Both the position numbers and the translations under genes were made by a program. Positions 42,684-51,905 of a DNA stretch of 64,000 nt are shown here, piece after piece. The notes under the pieces are model-generated. The model did no database searches, was not told the DNA's origin, and saw nothing but the letters and a program-made list of their open reading frames with translations. Every line of letters begins with the position of its first letter. Positions within the stretch are counted from its first letter, which is position 1. The stretch is from Neobacillus citreus (lineage in GTDB: Bacteria; Bacillota; Bacilli; Bacillales; Cytobacillaceae): the NCBI RefSeq assembly GCF_018343545.2, contig NZ_JAGYPE020000005.1, positions 65,899-129,898 on the forward strand. The letters are read 5' to 3'.

Positions 42684-43280
42684 TTAAATAATAATATCGT
42701 ATTCCATTCGCTTAGCGGTTTCTTGTGCAACTTGAGGACCCACCAATCGTTTCACAATATGAAAAGTCATATTTATACCTGCTGAGATGCCACCTGATGT
42801 AATAACATTACCTTCATCTACAAATTTAACATCCCTCTGAACTTCAACTTCTGGAAATTCTTTTTCTAATCTTTCATAGCTTGCCCAATGGGTTGTTGCC
42901 ATTTTATCCTTAAGTAAACCTGCTTTTGCTAACAGAAGGGCACCCGTACAAACAGAAGTCATTAATTGTACATTTTTCATTTGACTTTCAATCCAGGTTA
43001 TTACTTTATCATTATTTATTTCTCGTTCCCTAGCACCAGGACCACCAGGAATAACCAATATATCAAATTTTGGCATAGTATCAAAACTGAAATCTGGTTG
43101 AACCTTCAATCCATTACGAGCATATATCATTGTTCCTTTTTCTGATACCGTTTTAACTACAAATGGTTTTTGACCATTCTCTAATGCTGCGACAGAAAAA
43201 ACTTCAAAAGGACCTGCAAAATCCAAAACCTCTACGTCGTTAAACAAAAATATTCCCACTCTCCACTGTTTGGAATTCAT
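42684..43280 (-). CDS. DJ-1/PfpI-family protein (isonitrile hydratase-like)
   Basis: 198 residues with class I glutamine-amidotransferase-like fold. WRVGIFLFNDVEVLDFAGPF (acidic residue), FDILVIPGGPGAREREINND, the nucleophile elbow MTSVCTGALLLAKAGLLKDK (Cys) and ATTHWASYERL (His). The end VITSGGISAGINMTFHIVKR is typical of InhA/ThiJ-like members, often associated with isonitrile or glyoxal chemistry. GGAGGAACG precedes the ATG. Confidence 0.9.
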   Translation of the reverse strand: MNSKQWRVGIFLFNDVEVLDFAGPFEVFSVAALENGQKPFVVKTVSEKGTMIYARNGLKVQPDFSFDTMPKFDILVIPGGPGAREREINNDKVITWIESQMKNVQLMTSVCTGALLLAKAGLLKDKMATTHWASYERLEKEFPEVEVQRDVKFVDEGNVITSGGISAGINMTFHIVKRLVGPQVAQETAKRMEYDIII

Positions 43281-43361
43281 AAACGTTCCTCCTTAGTGAT
43301 TATTTTCTCTTACCTTGTAATTTTATAGAAATTTTACCATATTTGAACATATCCTTATTTA

Positions 43362-43462
43362 ACTAACCTGCCCGTTATCACATTAAAAAAGAGCTGCTTG
43401 CAGCAACCCCTGTTCTTCAAGAAAAGCCCCCGTTTAGTTTAAGTGCAATTCTTCACAATCTT
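43362..43462. repeat. Dispersed intergenic repeat copy
   Basis: AACCTGCCCGTTATCACATT, hairpin AGCTGCTTGCAGCA, TTCTTCAAGAAAAGCCCCCG, TTTAGTTTAAG and ATTCTTCACAATC. Confidence 0.7.
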
Positions 43463-43494
43463 TGGTTTTAAAGAAATGTTTATCAAATAATGAA

Positions 43495-43962
43495 TCATTT
43501 TACTTTTGCTACTCCTAATGCAAAATGGCTCCAAAGTATATCTTCTACTAATTCAGCTTGTGATTCTTCACAATCAACAATTAAGATTACTTCAGAATGT
43601 TTTCCTTTTAAAACTCTTTTCTTTTTCTTTATTACCAATTCCATAAAAAGCCGAATAGCAAATCCCAGAACAAATCCAACAAACGCACCTATCAGTCCAC
43701 AATAAATTGGTCCCCAAGCTAATTTAAACCCAATACTTGCTCCAATAACTGAAAATGCAGTGCCCATCCCCATTCCAATGTCAATCAGGCTTGTTCCGTC
43801 TGAGCGATGAATGGTATCAAAAATTTTACGTTCTTCAGCTCTATTATCCAGAGGGACAGCAAATATACTATTTTTTTTAATCCCTTTTTTTTCTAACGTT
43901 GAAATTGCTATTTCTAAAAATCCTGTGGTTTCAAATGTTGAAAATAACTGCACATGTATCAC
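43495..43962 (-). CDS. Hypothetical membrane-associated protein (general stress/YrvD-like glycine-zipper)
   Basis: 155 residues. A soluble start (VQLFSTFETTGFLEIAISTL, FAVPLDNRAEERKIFDTIHR), then a glycine-rich hydrophobic hairpin of about 45 residues (FSVIGASIGFKLAWGPIYCG, LIGAFVGFVLGFAIRLF) and a basic/acidic tail with ILIVDCEESQAELVEDIL. Its start overlaps the stop of the 43959 gene by four bases, so the two are coupled. No named function. Confidence 0.75.
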   Translation of the reverse strand: MIHVQLFSTFETTGFLEIAISTLEKKGIKKNSIFAVPLDNRAEERKIFDTIHRSDGTSLIDIGMGMGTAFSVIGASIGFKLAWGPIYCGLIGAFVGFVLGFAIRLFMELVIKKKKRVLKGKHSEVILIVDCEESQAELVEDILWSHFALGVAKVK

Positions 43963-44747
43963 TTCACTTTTTGTCCTTTTAGTATTTTGAAACCATCCGA
44001 TTGATAATTCTCGGTTAAATGATTCCTTAAATCTTTTTCAAATAGTTTGTTATTCTCAACCGTATTCATATAAGAATCATAAGCTGCAAACCCATAGTGT
44101 GAAGGGATAAAAAGAAGCCATTCTGGATTTAAAACCGAAGTTGCTTCCTTTACTTTTCCTAAAAACAAAAGTACAACAGCTTCTTGAACATGAGAATAAT
44201 AATAAAATACCACTAACCATATGATGACAAAGAAAGCAGTTAAAATCCTATGTATATAAAGCTGCCCTAGCCCAGGGATAAACAACGACCACATAAGGGA
44301 AAGAATGGGATTTCGCTTATCTAAGTAGTTAATCTCTAACGCTCCTAATGAAAATGAATTAAAACGGTGTTCCTCTCGCTCGGTTAAAAGATAGACCTTA
44401 TTCATATCTACTGTTGTCCGGTAACTGTCCCAAATACCGAAAAGGTAAACAGGGATATACATAAGAAGCCATCTTGTATCTAATACCTCTTTTGCCATGT
44501 CAATATTCCCCTGAAAGGAATAAACCATGGAAGAATTAACATGTGATTTAATATTAACAACAACTTCCCAAATAAATAATGCATATCCTCTAAGATATTT
44601 AGATAATAGCAAATGCCCGAATCCAGGAAACGCAGCGGACCACCATGCAATGATATAAGGATTTCTTAAATGCAATTGGGTTGTTCCTAAAATACTAACA
44701 TGAGCTTTATACCGTCTGGCAGTATTATCATTTGTATAATTGTTCAT
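43959..44747 (-). CDS. Membrane protein with two TM2/DUF5683-like repeats
   Basis: 262 residues built as two halves, each with an N-P-I-hydrophobic start and a PG-G-L loop: NPYIIAWWSAAFPGFGHLLL-SKYLRGYALF and NPILSLMWSLFIPGLGQLYI-HRILTAFFV, each followed by a W/L-rich segment (TRWLLMYIPVYLFGIWDSYR; PEWLLFIPSHYGFAAYDSYM). About six membrane passes. Internal duplication is evident. Translationally coupled to 43495. Unknown role. Confidence 0.8.
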   Translation of the reverse strand: MNNYTNDNTARRYKAHVSILGTTQLHLRNPYIIAWWSAAFPGFGHLLLSKYLRGYALFIWEVVVNIKSHVNSSMVYSFQGNIDMAKEVLDTRWLLMYIPVYLFGIWDSYRTTVDMNKVYLLTEREEHRFNSFSLGALEINYLDKRNPILSLMWSLFIPGLGQLYIHRILTAFFVIIWLVVFYYYSHVQEAVVLLFLGKVKEATSVLNPEWLLFIPSHYGFAAYDSYMNTVENNKLFEKDLRNHLTENYQSDGFKILKGQKVK

Positions 44748-44882
44748 CTAATCCACCTTCAGAAACGATTTATAATATATTTCCAATTATGGAATACATT
44801 TATCCATTCCTTATTATGCTAACCTGCCCGTTAGTTGAAGTAAGTTCTAGCAAAAAGTAACAAGATACAAAATATTTATATC

Positions 44883-44911
44883 TTGCGAACTTATGTACGA
44901 TATGGTAAAAA
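44883..44911 (+). promoter_or_regulatory. Promoter of HU gene 1
   Basis: TTGCGA, 17 bases, TAAAAA with TG extension (TGGTAAAAA). GTACG occurs in the spacer and again 16 bases later (at about 44936-44920 region, GATGTACGCC). The second HU gene has the same layout (61935), including the GTACG pair at identical 16-base spacing, so a shared operator is likely. Confidence 0.65.
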
Positions 44912-44959
44912 TGATGTACGCCCATTAAGGGTTCATTGTATTTTAAAGGAGTGTTATCA

Positions 44960-45238
44960 ATGAATAAAACAGATCTTGTGAGTCAAGTAGCTCAAGCTTC
45001 CGAACTAACACAGAAAGATGCTGGTAAAGCTGTAGATGCAATTTTCAATTCTATTATGCAAGCATTAAAGGATGGAGACAAAGTTCAATTAATCGGTTTC
45101 GGTAACTTTGAAGTTCGTGAACGTGCTGCTCGTACGGGACGCAACCCACAGACTGGTGAAGAAATTGAAATCCCAGCTGGCAAAGTACCAGCATTTAAGC
45201 CTGGAAAGCAATTAAAGGATGCTGTAGCTGGTAAATAA
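44960..45238 (+). CDS. hup: HU-family DNA-binding protein, copy 1
   Basis: 92 residues from ATG 44960 after AAAGGAGTG. HU dimer signatures: [69 protein letters not shown] nucleoid protein that bends DNA. The paralogue at 62008 differs mainly in the first helix. Followed by a strong terminator. Confidence 0.95.
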   Translation: MNKTDLVSQVAQASELTQKDAGKAVDAIFNSIMQALKDGDKVQLIGFGNFEVRERAARTGRNPQTGEEIEIPAGKVPAFKPGKQLKDAVAGK

Positions 45239-45256
45239 GTAATCTTACTACATAAC

Positions 45257-45293
45257 AAAAAAAGTGATGGTCTTGAACCATCACTTTTTATTT
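45257..45293. terminator. Terminator of HU gene 1
   Basis: AAAAAGTGATGG / CCATCACTTTTT perfect stem, 7-base loop, T-rich tail. Confidence 0.9.
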
Positions 45294-45306
45294 GGGCTCT
45301 ACATTG

Positions 45307-45726
45307 TTAATCTACTAAAGCACCCTTTAGTTGAAGAAACTTATTTTTGTCTTTTACAAACGATTTGAATGGGGTTTCCATCAGGGTCTTGTACCAACCC
45401 GACCTTAAATCATTTAAAAAATTATGGGGATGAGATAACCTAGTAGCACCATTTTCAATTAAATACTGGATGGCTGAATCGGTGTCTTCTGTCCATACAA
45501 CAATTTCGCAACCCCTATTTTGACCAGGGTTTAACCCGTGAATTTCTTTTGCAGATTCTTTAGAGGCTATACCTAACTTGAAACCATCCAATAGTAATTC
45601 ATAATGAACTGGCTTACCATCAATTTCCGCCACAAAGGTTTGTGTAAAGCCCAGTTTCTGATAAAATCCTTTTGATTTCTCTAAATTATCAACATATAGA
45701 TTAATTTGTGGAGATTTAAAGTTCAT
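45307..45726 (-). pseudogene. VOC/glyoxalase-family protein with frameshifted C-terminus
   Basis: Residues 1-108 fit a vicinal-oxygen-chelate protein (INLYVDNLEKSKGFYQKLGF, GKPVHYELLLDGFKLGIASK, GCEIVVWTEDTDSAIQYLIE). After FLNDLR the frame goes astray; in the other frame the normal end VGLVQDPDGNPIQIVCKRQK followed by a stop is intact. One missing base near 45400 (AAGGTCGGG for AAGGGTCGGG) explains it. The shifted tail reads into an intergenic repeat copy (45305-45340). Probably a recent frameshift. Confidence 0.8.
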
Positions 45727-45950
45727 AAACGTCCCCTTCCGTCATTTTTCTGATTTAATTTAAAAATAACAAATGTTGTTACGGTTAATTTGCCTGCCCT
45801 TGATTTTTAGCTTTATTTTTGTAGATTATTAGGTTCATTACACTAGTGATGACATGATAGTAATACCGGAAGCCATGACATGCTTACGGTATTACTTTAA
45901 TTCATAAAAATAGGTTTTAAGTATGTATATAATGTTTTTACATTTTTAAC

Positions 45951-47000
45951 TTATACTCTTTCAAATGCTTGTGGGGGTGATTCCAGCCAACCTTTATCAA
46001 TTAAGATATTGGCACCATCATCAGCAAATAAGCCAACGTTCAAAAGATTTCTTCCATACAAAAACCCTAAATCTCTTCTTGGACTAACTGCTATTGAGTT
46101 TCCATAAGCCCTTATCTTCATGGAGAACATGTCCACTTTGTGAAACAGCATTATTTTATCGGAAAAAGGAGGGAATGTAGATGTTGTAACCAAATGGTCT
46201 AAGTATGACGGTGATTGCATGTGTTCCATGTGAAGTTTTCCCTGATACTGCTTCACTGATTTATCAGTCATGTCTAAACCTCTTTTAAACAAAGCCTTGA
46301 TCTTTTCATCTTGAACTGTCTGATAGAAACCCAATAATAATGCTTTACTTGTCGTGTTATTCTCAGTGTTATCAAAAAGATGAGTAATTTCTAATGCGTT
46401 CAATGGTCGAACATCTCCAACAAAACCATTTAAGTAACTTTGTTTTTGAACAAAATCGACTCTTTTTGGCGTTTGTATAGCAGGAGGGTCTACAATCAAT
46501 TTTTTTTCGGCTAAAACATTATTAATTTGCCCCAAAAAGATGTCAGTGCACATATTACAATGAATAAAAAACTCTCTTACGTCCTCCCTCATCATTAACG
46601 GAATTGCTACTCCGTATATACTAAGCCCGGCCTTAGCAGCGTATTTTAAATAATGTACGTAAAATTCATCTTGATATAAACGTGGGGCCTCAAGATTTAC
46701 ATCGTCCTTAGTAAATCCAACAGGTATAGGGAAATTATCTTTTTTAAAAAATCCTTCAATCCTCTGGATAAAATTCTTAGATAAAGCTAATCCATTTTCT
46801 AATAATGTCTTAATGTGCTCATCTTTACAATGTTGAAGAAAATAACTTAGAAACTGCATTGACATACTGTTTCCTACATACATAGCCCAAAGTTTTGCTA
46901 TTTCGACAGATTTTAAAGGTTGACCTTCATCCGATTTTTTTGGACTTAAATTAATTGGTTTCAAGATATCCATTGCGTTTAATTCTTTACCGGCGGTCAT
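45951..47000 (-). CDS. DUF3231 protein (CotF-like double ferritin fold)
   Basis: About 349 residues from ATG 47000, after GGGGAT. DUF3231 members have two repeats of a ferritin-like helical bundle, seen here as EIAKLWAMYVGNSMSMQFLS with HCKDEHIKTLLENGLALSKN in the first half and EITHLFDNTENNTTSKALLL with VQDEKIKALFKRGLDMTDKS in the second. The family is typical of spore formers and related to coat protein CotF. Spore coat or storage role is inferred. Confidence 0.85.
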   Translation of the reverse strand: MTAGKELNAMDILKPINLSPKKSDEGQPLKSVEIAKLWAMYVGNSMSMQFLSYFLQHCKDEHIKTLLENGLALSKNFIQRIEGFFKKDNFPIPVGFTKDDVNLEAPRLYQDEFYVHYLKYAAKAGLSIYGVAIPLMMREDVREFFIHCNMCTDIFLGQINNVLAEKKLIVDPPAIQTPKRVDFVQKQSYLNGFVGDVRPLNALEITHLFDNTENNTTSKALLLGFYQTVQDEKIKALFKRGLDMTDKSVKQYQGKLHMEHMQSPSYLDHLVTTSTFPPFSDKIMLFHKVDMFSMKIRAYGNSIAVSPRRDLGFLYGRNLLNVGLFADDGANILIDKGWLESPPQAFERV

Positions 47001-47093
47001 AACCAATCCCCTTTTTCCTATTTTCTAATTAGGATTAACGCAGGATAATAATTTAATTCTGATCAACTCTTTTCATCTTCAACGTTCTGCTTC

Positions 47094-47340
47094 TAAACTT
47101 AAATAATAAAAGCCCCTTTACTTTAAGTACAGGATTTCACAATCTTTTTTTACACCTCATTAAACTCAATCCCCCTAAATGTGTTGTACATTCAAAAAGA
47201 CGCCTTCTTATTTAAGAAAAGCGCCTGACTGTTGAAAAATGAAATATGCGAAAGATCGCTCTGCAAATACGTTCTAATTTATTTGACTAACACACCCGTT
47301 TAGCCATCCATAAAGCAGGAAAATCACCCGCTTCACCATA
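47094..47340. repeat. Long copy of the dispersed intergenic repeat plus a partial one
   Basis: AAAAGCCCCTTTACTTTAAG, GGATTTCACAATC, then the second module AATGTGTTGTACATTCAAAA, AGACGCCTTCTTATTTAAG, as in the long copy at 5416-5610. A further partial copy (ACACCCGTTTAGCCATCCAT, CCCGCTTCACC) at about 47284-47335 is like the one at 918-946. Confidence 0.65.
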
Positions 47341-47420
47341 GAGAATGAAAAGGGCTTCACACCGTCAATACTTATAAATCGGCTAGGCGAGGAAGGTCGT
47401 TGTACTAGATTGCGTTAGGA

Positions 47421-47906
47421 TCATACTCCACTCCAAGAGGATTGCAACTTTCGTAACAGAACAATTTGGCCGAGATGATACGTATCGTGCATCATGATAT
47501 TGCTGAGTAAACGCTCAATAGAGTACCTGTTAGCTGCATACGGAGCTTTTAACTTTTCATCGTCAAGGTCCGTAATGACCGTTTTTAATTTATTCATGAC
47601 TTCATTAAGGCGCTGCACTGTCTGGGCCCACCCAATTTCGTCTTCTGGATCCCCCGGATTTCCAAAGGTTTCTTCATTGTCTTCTGGCTTATGCGGATTC
47701 TCTGTGCCCTTAATTCGATGGATCACGTCTTCATTCCAAAATATCAAGTGGTTGACAATCTGCCAAATTGAATTGCTGCCCGGACTTGTCCATGCTGCCT
47801 CAGCTGCGTTGACTCCATGAAGCGCCTGATTCATGGATGCAAACCACTCATTCTCATGGCAATGCATGTCGAGTTGTTCTAAAAACAGTTTGGCTATAAC
47901 TTGCAT
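47421..47906 (-). CDS. DinB-family protein
   Basis: 161 residues from ATG 47906 (MQVIAKLFLEQLDMHCHENE) after GAGGAG; an upstream ATG at 47942 lacks a site. DinB four-helix bundle with metal ligands in SIWQIVNHLIFWNEDVIHRI and MMHDTYHLGQIVLLRKLQSS. The DHE-rich central loop (NPHKPEDNEETFGNPGDPED) is typical of the YfiT/DinB_2 group. Function unknown. Confidence 0.88.
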   Translation of the reverse strand: MQVIAKLFLEQLDMHCHENEWFASMNQALHGVNAAEAAWTSPGSNSIWQIVNHLIFWNEDVIHRIKGTENPHKPEDNEETFGNPGDPEDEIGWAQTVQRLNEVMNKLKTVITDLDDEKLKAPYAANRYSIERLLSNIMMHDTYHLGQIVLLRKLQSSWSGV

Positions 47907-47942
47907 AAAATCAATCTCCTCACTGTATAGTGTAATCTTCAT

Positions 47943-48339
47943 TTTCGACTGTCGGGCATATAACGAAAAAAACTACCCTCAATGAAATACTCCAATCATT
48001 TATTTTGAGAATACCAAAAAACAAGATCACTATGATTTATTCGACTCATCCAGTTTTTATTCCTTTATCATGACAAATAAGATACCCCTTGAGGTTATTA
48101 GACAACAGCCTCTCTTCGACCATTCCTTATTTCACATTCATTAACAATTTCTATCTGACCATTATTCATAATCGCCTGCGCGTCATTTCAATAAAAAATT
48201 TGCGACTATATCTTAGGTATAAGATAGAACAAAGGCACAACTAGCTAAGAACCACTAGTTGTGCCTTTTTGCGCGCAAAACTTCCGATTGCCCCCGTAAT
48301 GAACCGTCCCTGTGGTGTTTCTCGTTACTACTTTTAGTA
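47943..48339. other. Gap with the PBP terminator and a GAACCGTCCC repeat
   Basis: Terminator of the PBP gene at 48232-48270. The sequence GAACCGTCCCTGTGGTGTTT at 48302-48321 recurs as GAACCGTTCCTGTGGTGTTT at about 50983-51002 on the other side of the PBP gene, same orientation. TTTTGCGCGCAAAACTTCCG at 48266 has a relative at 55353 in opposite orientation. Confidence 0.55.
48232..48270 (-). terminator. Terminator of the PBP gene
   Basis: AAGGCACAACTAG / CTAGTTGTGCCTT stem with a 10-base loop, T-rich on the + side and A-rich flank on the other. Confidence 0.75.
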
Positions 48340-50925
48340 TTAGTATTCAACTGTAACTGAAGTAGCGGCAGGAGCACTGGTACCTGCATCATTTGATGCT
48401 GTAACAGAAATAACATAAGTTTGACCTGGTTTAGGCTTACTTAACGTTGCATGGGTTTCTGAGATGGGTCTCAATCTATACGTACGGCCATTCACAGTAA
48501 ACCAAACGGTAAATTTGACATTTTGAGTAATGGCATTATTGTTGTCCCAACTAATAACAATATTATTAGAGTTTTTATCAAAGTAAGCTTGCAAATTGGA
48601 TGGACTATTTGGCATTTCTGTTTTTTCTTCAACTGTTATCGAAACAGATGCTGGATCACTTTTTATCTCTTCAGAAATGGCAACGATTGTAAGTGTATAT
48701 GATTTTCCTTTCTCCGGGCTTTGAAGTACTGCTTGGCTTTCTTTTGTGGATGTTAGTTTTGTTGTATTTCCATCCACTGTATATGAAACATCAAAGGTTG
48801 TTTCTGAACTGGTTTCAGAAGCATAATTCCATGATAATTGAATGCTATCTGAAGCTTCATCATATTTCGCCTGAGCATTGGTTGGTTTATCAATCTTAGG
48901 TGTTGGTGGCTTTTCTCCGCCTTGTACATAGTATTCCTTGCCTAATTTCCCAACACTGCTTGGTTGTATAAATCCTTCCGTGCTGGTAGCTGCTCGTGAC
49001 ATAATCTCTTTAAACACTAATTTAGAGAAGTGCTCGGTTTTGCCTCCTAAATAGTCATCTGAAGAAGTAGTTTCTGTGTAGCCTGTCCAAACAGCACCTG
49101 TATACTGCGGTGTATATCCTACAAACCATGCATCTCTTGTCGCATTATTAGGTAAACCGTATTTTTCTATTGCTGATTGATCGAAGCTGGTTGTTCCTGT
49201 TTTTCCAGCTATATCAAGACTACTAACATTTGCCATGGTTCCTGTACCTGAATCCACCACTGTACGTAGCATATCTGTGATGAGGAAGGCAGTAGAGTCT
49301 TCCATTACTTTCTTTTTACTTGAAGCTAAGTTCTTTTCCGTTCCATCGGGATAAATTATTTTGGAAACAGTAAATGGTTCTGCATAGTAACCTCCATTCC
49401 CGAAAGCTGCATAAGCTCCAGCCATATTTAAAGGAGATGCTGCATCAATGGCGCCTATTGCATTCGATTCATTTGCTTTTTGAGATTCTGTAATAGGAAA
49501 ACCAAGGCTATTGGCAAAATTAGTGGCATAGTCTGCTCCAACTTCCTGATATGTTTTTAATGCAGGAATATTACGTGACCAGGCCAGATGATCTCTAATC
49601 GTTTTATCTCCTGCATAAGTATGACTTGCATTTCGAATAGGGGTTCCATTTGAGTATTGATACTTCTCATCTTTTATTATGTGTCCAGTTGACCATTTGA
49701 ATTTTTCAATGGCTGGGCCGTAGTCAAGAATTGGTTTAATCGTAGAACCAGGATGACGTTTAATCCTTGTTGCATAGTTAAATTTGCCGGTTTGATAATT
49801 TCTTCCTCCGCCAATGGCTTTAATGGCTCCCGTCTGGGTCTCGGCAATGATAACAGCTGTTTGCAGCTTATCATTACCTGGAAAATTGATATAATCATTT
49901 GTTGAAAGAACATCTTCCGTTACTTGCTGGATTTTTGGGTCAATGGTTGTATAAATTTCTAAGCCATCTTCAAAAATATTCCCACCGGTTTTTTCTTGTA
50001 CTTCTGAAATGGCCGTATCAACAAAGGCTTGATATTTATTTGATGCCGCTTGTTGAATATTTAATGTATCTTCAATTGGTGTACTTTGTGCTTTCTCCAT
50101 TTCTGATTTGGAAATATATCCATGTCTATTCATATAATAAAGAACCATATTTCTGCGTTTTTCTGCTGCATCAAGATTACTTTCAACAGTAGGTGTATAG
50201 TTATTGGGACTTTGTGGAATTCCGGCAAGGAGTGCAGCTTGTTCCAGTGTTAATTTATTTAACTCATCGGGACCAAGACCGAAGAACCTTTCGGCCGCTT
50301 TTGCAACGCCATATACATCATTGCCATATAAATTCTTGTTAAAATACATTTCTAGAATTTGATCCTTAGAGAACTTTTTTTCTAATTGAATGGCTAAATA
50401 CCATTCCTGCACTTTTCTTGTAGGGGTTTTTTCAATTGATAAAAAAGAATTTTTCACAACTTGCTGTGTAATCGTACTGCCGCCTTGAGAAGAACCAGTT
50501 GTAATATTCGTCCAAACAGCAACAAGAGTACGTTTAACATCAATTCCATGATGCTGATAAAAACGGGCATCCTCTGTGGCCAAAACAGCATTTTTTAAGA
50601 CATCAGGTATTTGCTTAATATTAATTTCATTCCGTTTCTCCTTACCGATTTCGGCAATGACGGTTTTCCCATCACTAGCAAAAAATTTGGAAGATAAAGG
50701 ATCCTTTAATAGCGTTTCGTCAAACTTAGGAGCGTCTTTAATGATCCAGTAAAAAGCGCCCACTCCAAACAAGAACAGTACAATTCCTAGTGTAAGACAA
50801 ATGTATAAGAATTTTTTCCAAAATCCTCTTCTTGGCCTCTTGTTCTCATCCTGTTTTGAAGAACTTTGTTGTTGTTCTTGTATGTTTTTTCTCCGCTCAG
50901 TCCGAGACCAATCATTTTCTGTCAT
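48340..50925 (-). CDS. Class A penicillin-binding protein with two FN3-like domains
   Basis: 861 residues, bifunctional peptidoglycan synthase anchored in the membrane. Cytosolic Gln/Lys-rich start, TM about 39-62, GT51 glycosyltransferase (catalytic Glu in LATEDARFYQHHG; GGSTITQQVVKNSF), then transpeptidase: SxxK as RHPGSTIKPILDYG, SxN as WSRNIPALK, KTG as IAGKTGTTSFD. Residues about 680-770 and 775-861 are two beta-sandwich FN3-like repeats (SIQLSWNYASETSSETTFDV; NIVISWDNNNAITQNVKFTV). Similar to PBP1a/PbpF-type proteins of Bacilli. Good start after AGGAGA. Confidence 0.95.
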   Translation of the reverse strand: MTENDWSRTERRKNIQEQQQSSSKQDENKRPRRGFWKKFLYICLTLGIVLFLFGVGAFYWIIKDAPKFDETLLKDPLSSKFFASDGKTVIAEIGKEKRNEINIKQIPDVLKNAVLATEDARFYQHHGIDVKRTLVAVWTNITTGSSQGGSTITQQVVKNSFLSIEKTPTRKVQEWYLAIQLEKKFSKDQILEMYFNKNLYGNDVYGVAKAAERFFGLGPDELNKLTLEQAALLAGIPQSPNNYTPTVESNLDAAEKRRNMVLYYMNRHGYISKSEMEKAQSTPIEDTLNIQQAASNKYQAFVDTAISEVQEKTGGNIFEDGLEIYTTIDPKIQQVTEDVLSTNDYINFPGNDKLQTAVIIAETQTGAIKAIGGGRNYQTGKFNYATRIKRHPGSTIKPILDYGPAIEKFKWSTGHIIKDEKYQYSNGTPIRNASHTYAGDKTIRDHLAWSRNIPALKTYQEVGADYATNFANSLGFPITESQKANESNAIGAIDAASPLNMAGAYAAFGNGGYYAEPFTVSKIIYPDGTEKNLASSKKKVMEDSTAFLITDMLRTVVDSGTGTMANVSSLDIAGKTGTTSFDQSAIEKYGLPNNATRDAWFVGYTPQYTGAVWTGYTETTSSDDYLGGKTEHFSKLVFKEIMSRAATSTEGFIQPSSVGKLGKEYYVQGGEKPPTPKIDKPTNAQAKYDEASDSIQLSWNYASETSSETTFDVSYTVDGNTTKLTSTKESQAVLQSPEKGKSYTLTIVAISEEIKSDPASVSITVEEKTEMPNSPSNLQAYFDKNSNNIVISWDNNNAITQNVKFTVWFTVNGRTYRLRPISETHATLSKPKPGQTYVISVTASNDAGTSAPAATSVTVEY

Positions 50926-51074
50926 GTTTCTTTCTCCTACCTTTCAAGACCATGGACAAGACTGGCCCGATTTGAACGAGGCGAACCGTTCCTGTGGTGT
51001 TTTTAAAATAAAAGTTGCTATCATCCAAGAACTTTCAATGGGTGAGAAAACCATATAAAAATTAGCAGAAACCT

Positions 51075-51216
51075 TTTGATATATCTTTACTAGTTTTTAC
51101 CAAGCATTTGAAGGTCTTAGAAAATGCAGGGTTAGTTTCCTTCAGAAAAGCGGGAAGGTATAAGTATTATTATTTCCATCCCGACACTATTTATGGGGTT
51201 GCCAGCTGGCTAAATT
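51075..51216 (+). pseudogene. ArsR-family regulator, C-terminal remnant
   Basis: FDISLLVFTKHLKVLENAGL, then VSFRKAGRYKYYYFHPDTIY and a stop after ASWLN. This is the recognition helix and wing of an ArsR regulator; the first half is missing and the helix sequence is corrupted. Confidence 0.65.
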
Positions 51217-51239
51217 AATGAAAGTCATTATGGGAGAGT

Positions 51240-51572
51240 CGATTTCAAGTATGGAAAAATATTTATTAAATGAAGAGGCAACCGGAGGAAATAATAATGA
51301 TTATAATGGAACTGCGGCACATCTTTGTTCCTGGGCAGCTCTCGTATCTAGACATAATGAAAGTGCTGGAAAAGGAAACAAAAGAGCAGCTATTGTAGTT
51401 GCACATGTCGATTTTGCGGATCGCATATTACCTTTTAACAAGAAAAGAAATGTATGTAGACTTAGGCGAAGATTACTTTGATAAAAAAAAGACAGGTATC
51501 TATTGTACGCCATTCGGTTCGAAGACTAGAAAACTTAGGCTATACGGTTACAATAACAGAAGCTTCTTAATC
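51240..51572 (+). pseudogene. IS110-family transposase remnant
   Basis: GTAAHLCSWAALVSRHNESAGK-type sequence (here NGTAAHLCSWAALVSRHNES) is the conserved C-terminal block of IS110 transposases; the following basic stretch is partly deleted. Shifted frames continue the end: KEMYVDLGEDYFDKKK and VRRLENLGYTVTITEAS before the stop. At least two frame changes. No ends recognised. Confidence 0.7.
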
Positions 51573-51688
51573 CATTAAACAAGTATATAAACACCAAGGA
51601 TCAGACGCTCTCCCCTTTTAAAAAGATGAATTTAAGTATTGCCATTTTTCGAATTTCACAGAAGTTAATTTCCTGGTAGTAAAAGAAG

Positions 51689-51716
51689 AAAAAGCTGCCA
51701 TTACGGCAACTTTTTC
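51689..51716. terminator. Terminator-like hairpin
   Basis: AAAAAGcTGCC / GGCAaCTTTTT, 5-base loop, beside the transposase remnant. Confidence 0.6.
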
Positions 51717-51740
51717 GAAACCGGGACCTGTGCTGGTCTA

Positions 51741-51850
51741 TTATCCGTACATAGATTTTACTTGGCGGCTAATCTTGTCGCAGCCTTCAGCTTGCAACCT
51801 TTCAATTTGCACTTCCAAATCCTGTCCTAAAGTGCTTACTTTGGCAGTCT
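51741..51850 (-). pseudogene. Serine recombinase (resolvase) N-terminal remnant
   Basis: Reads TAKVSTLGQDLEVQIERLQA then EGCDKISRQVKSMYG and stop. VSTLGQDLEVQI and GC-KI are the classic start of Tn3-type resolvases/invertases; the true start (GYARVS) and everything after the catalytic N-terminus are gone. Adds to the mobile-DNA remains here. Confidence 0.75.
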
Positions 51851-51863
51851 CCTTCTTAAATTA

Positions 51864-51905
51864 AAGCTACCCGTTAGTTTAAGTACACAATCCTTCACAA
51901 ATTTT
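51864..51905. repeat. Dispersed intergenic repeat, partial copy
   Basis: AAAGCTACCCGTTAGTTTAAG, then TCCTTCACAAATT. Confidence 0.6.
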
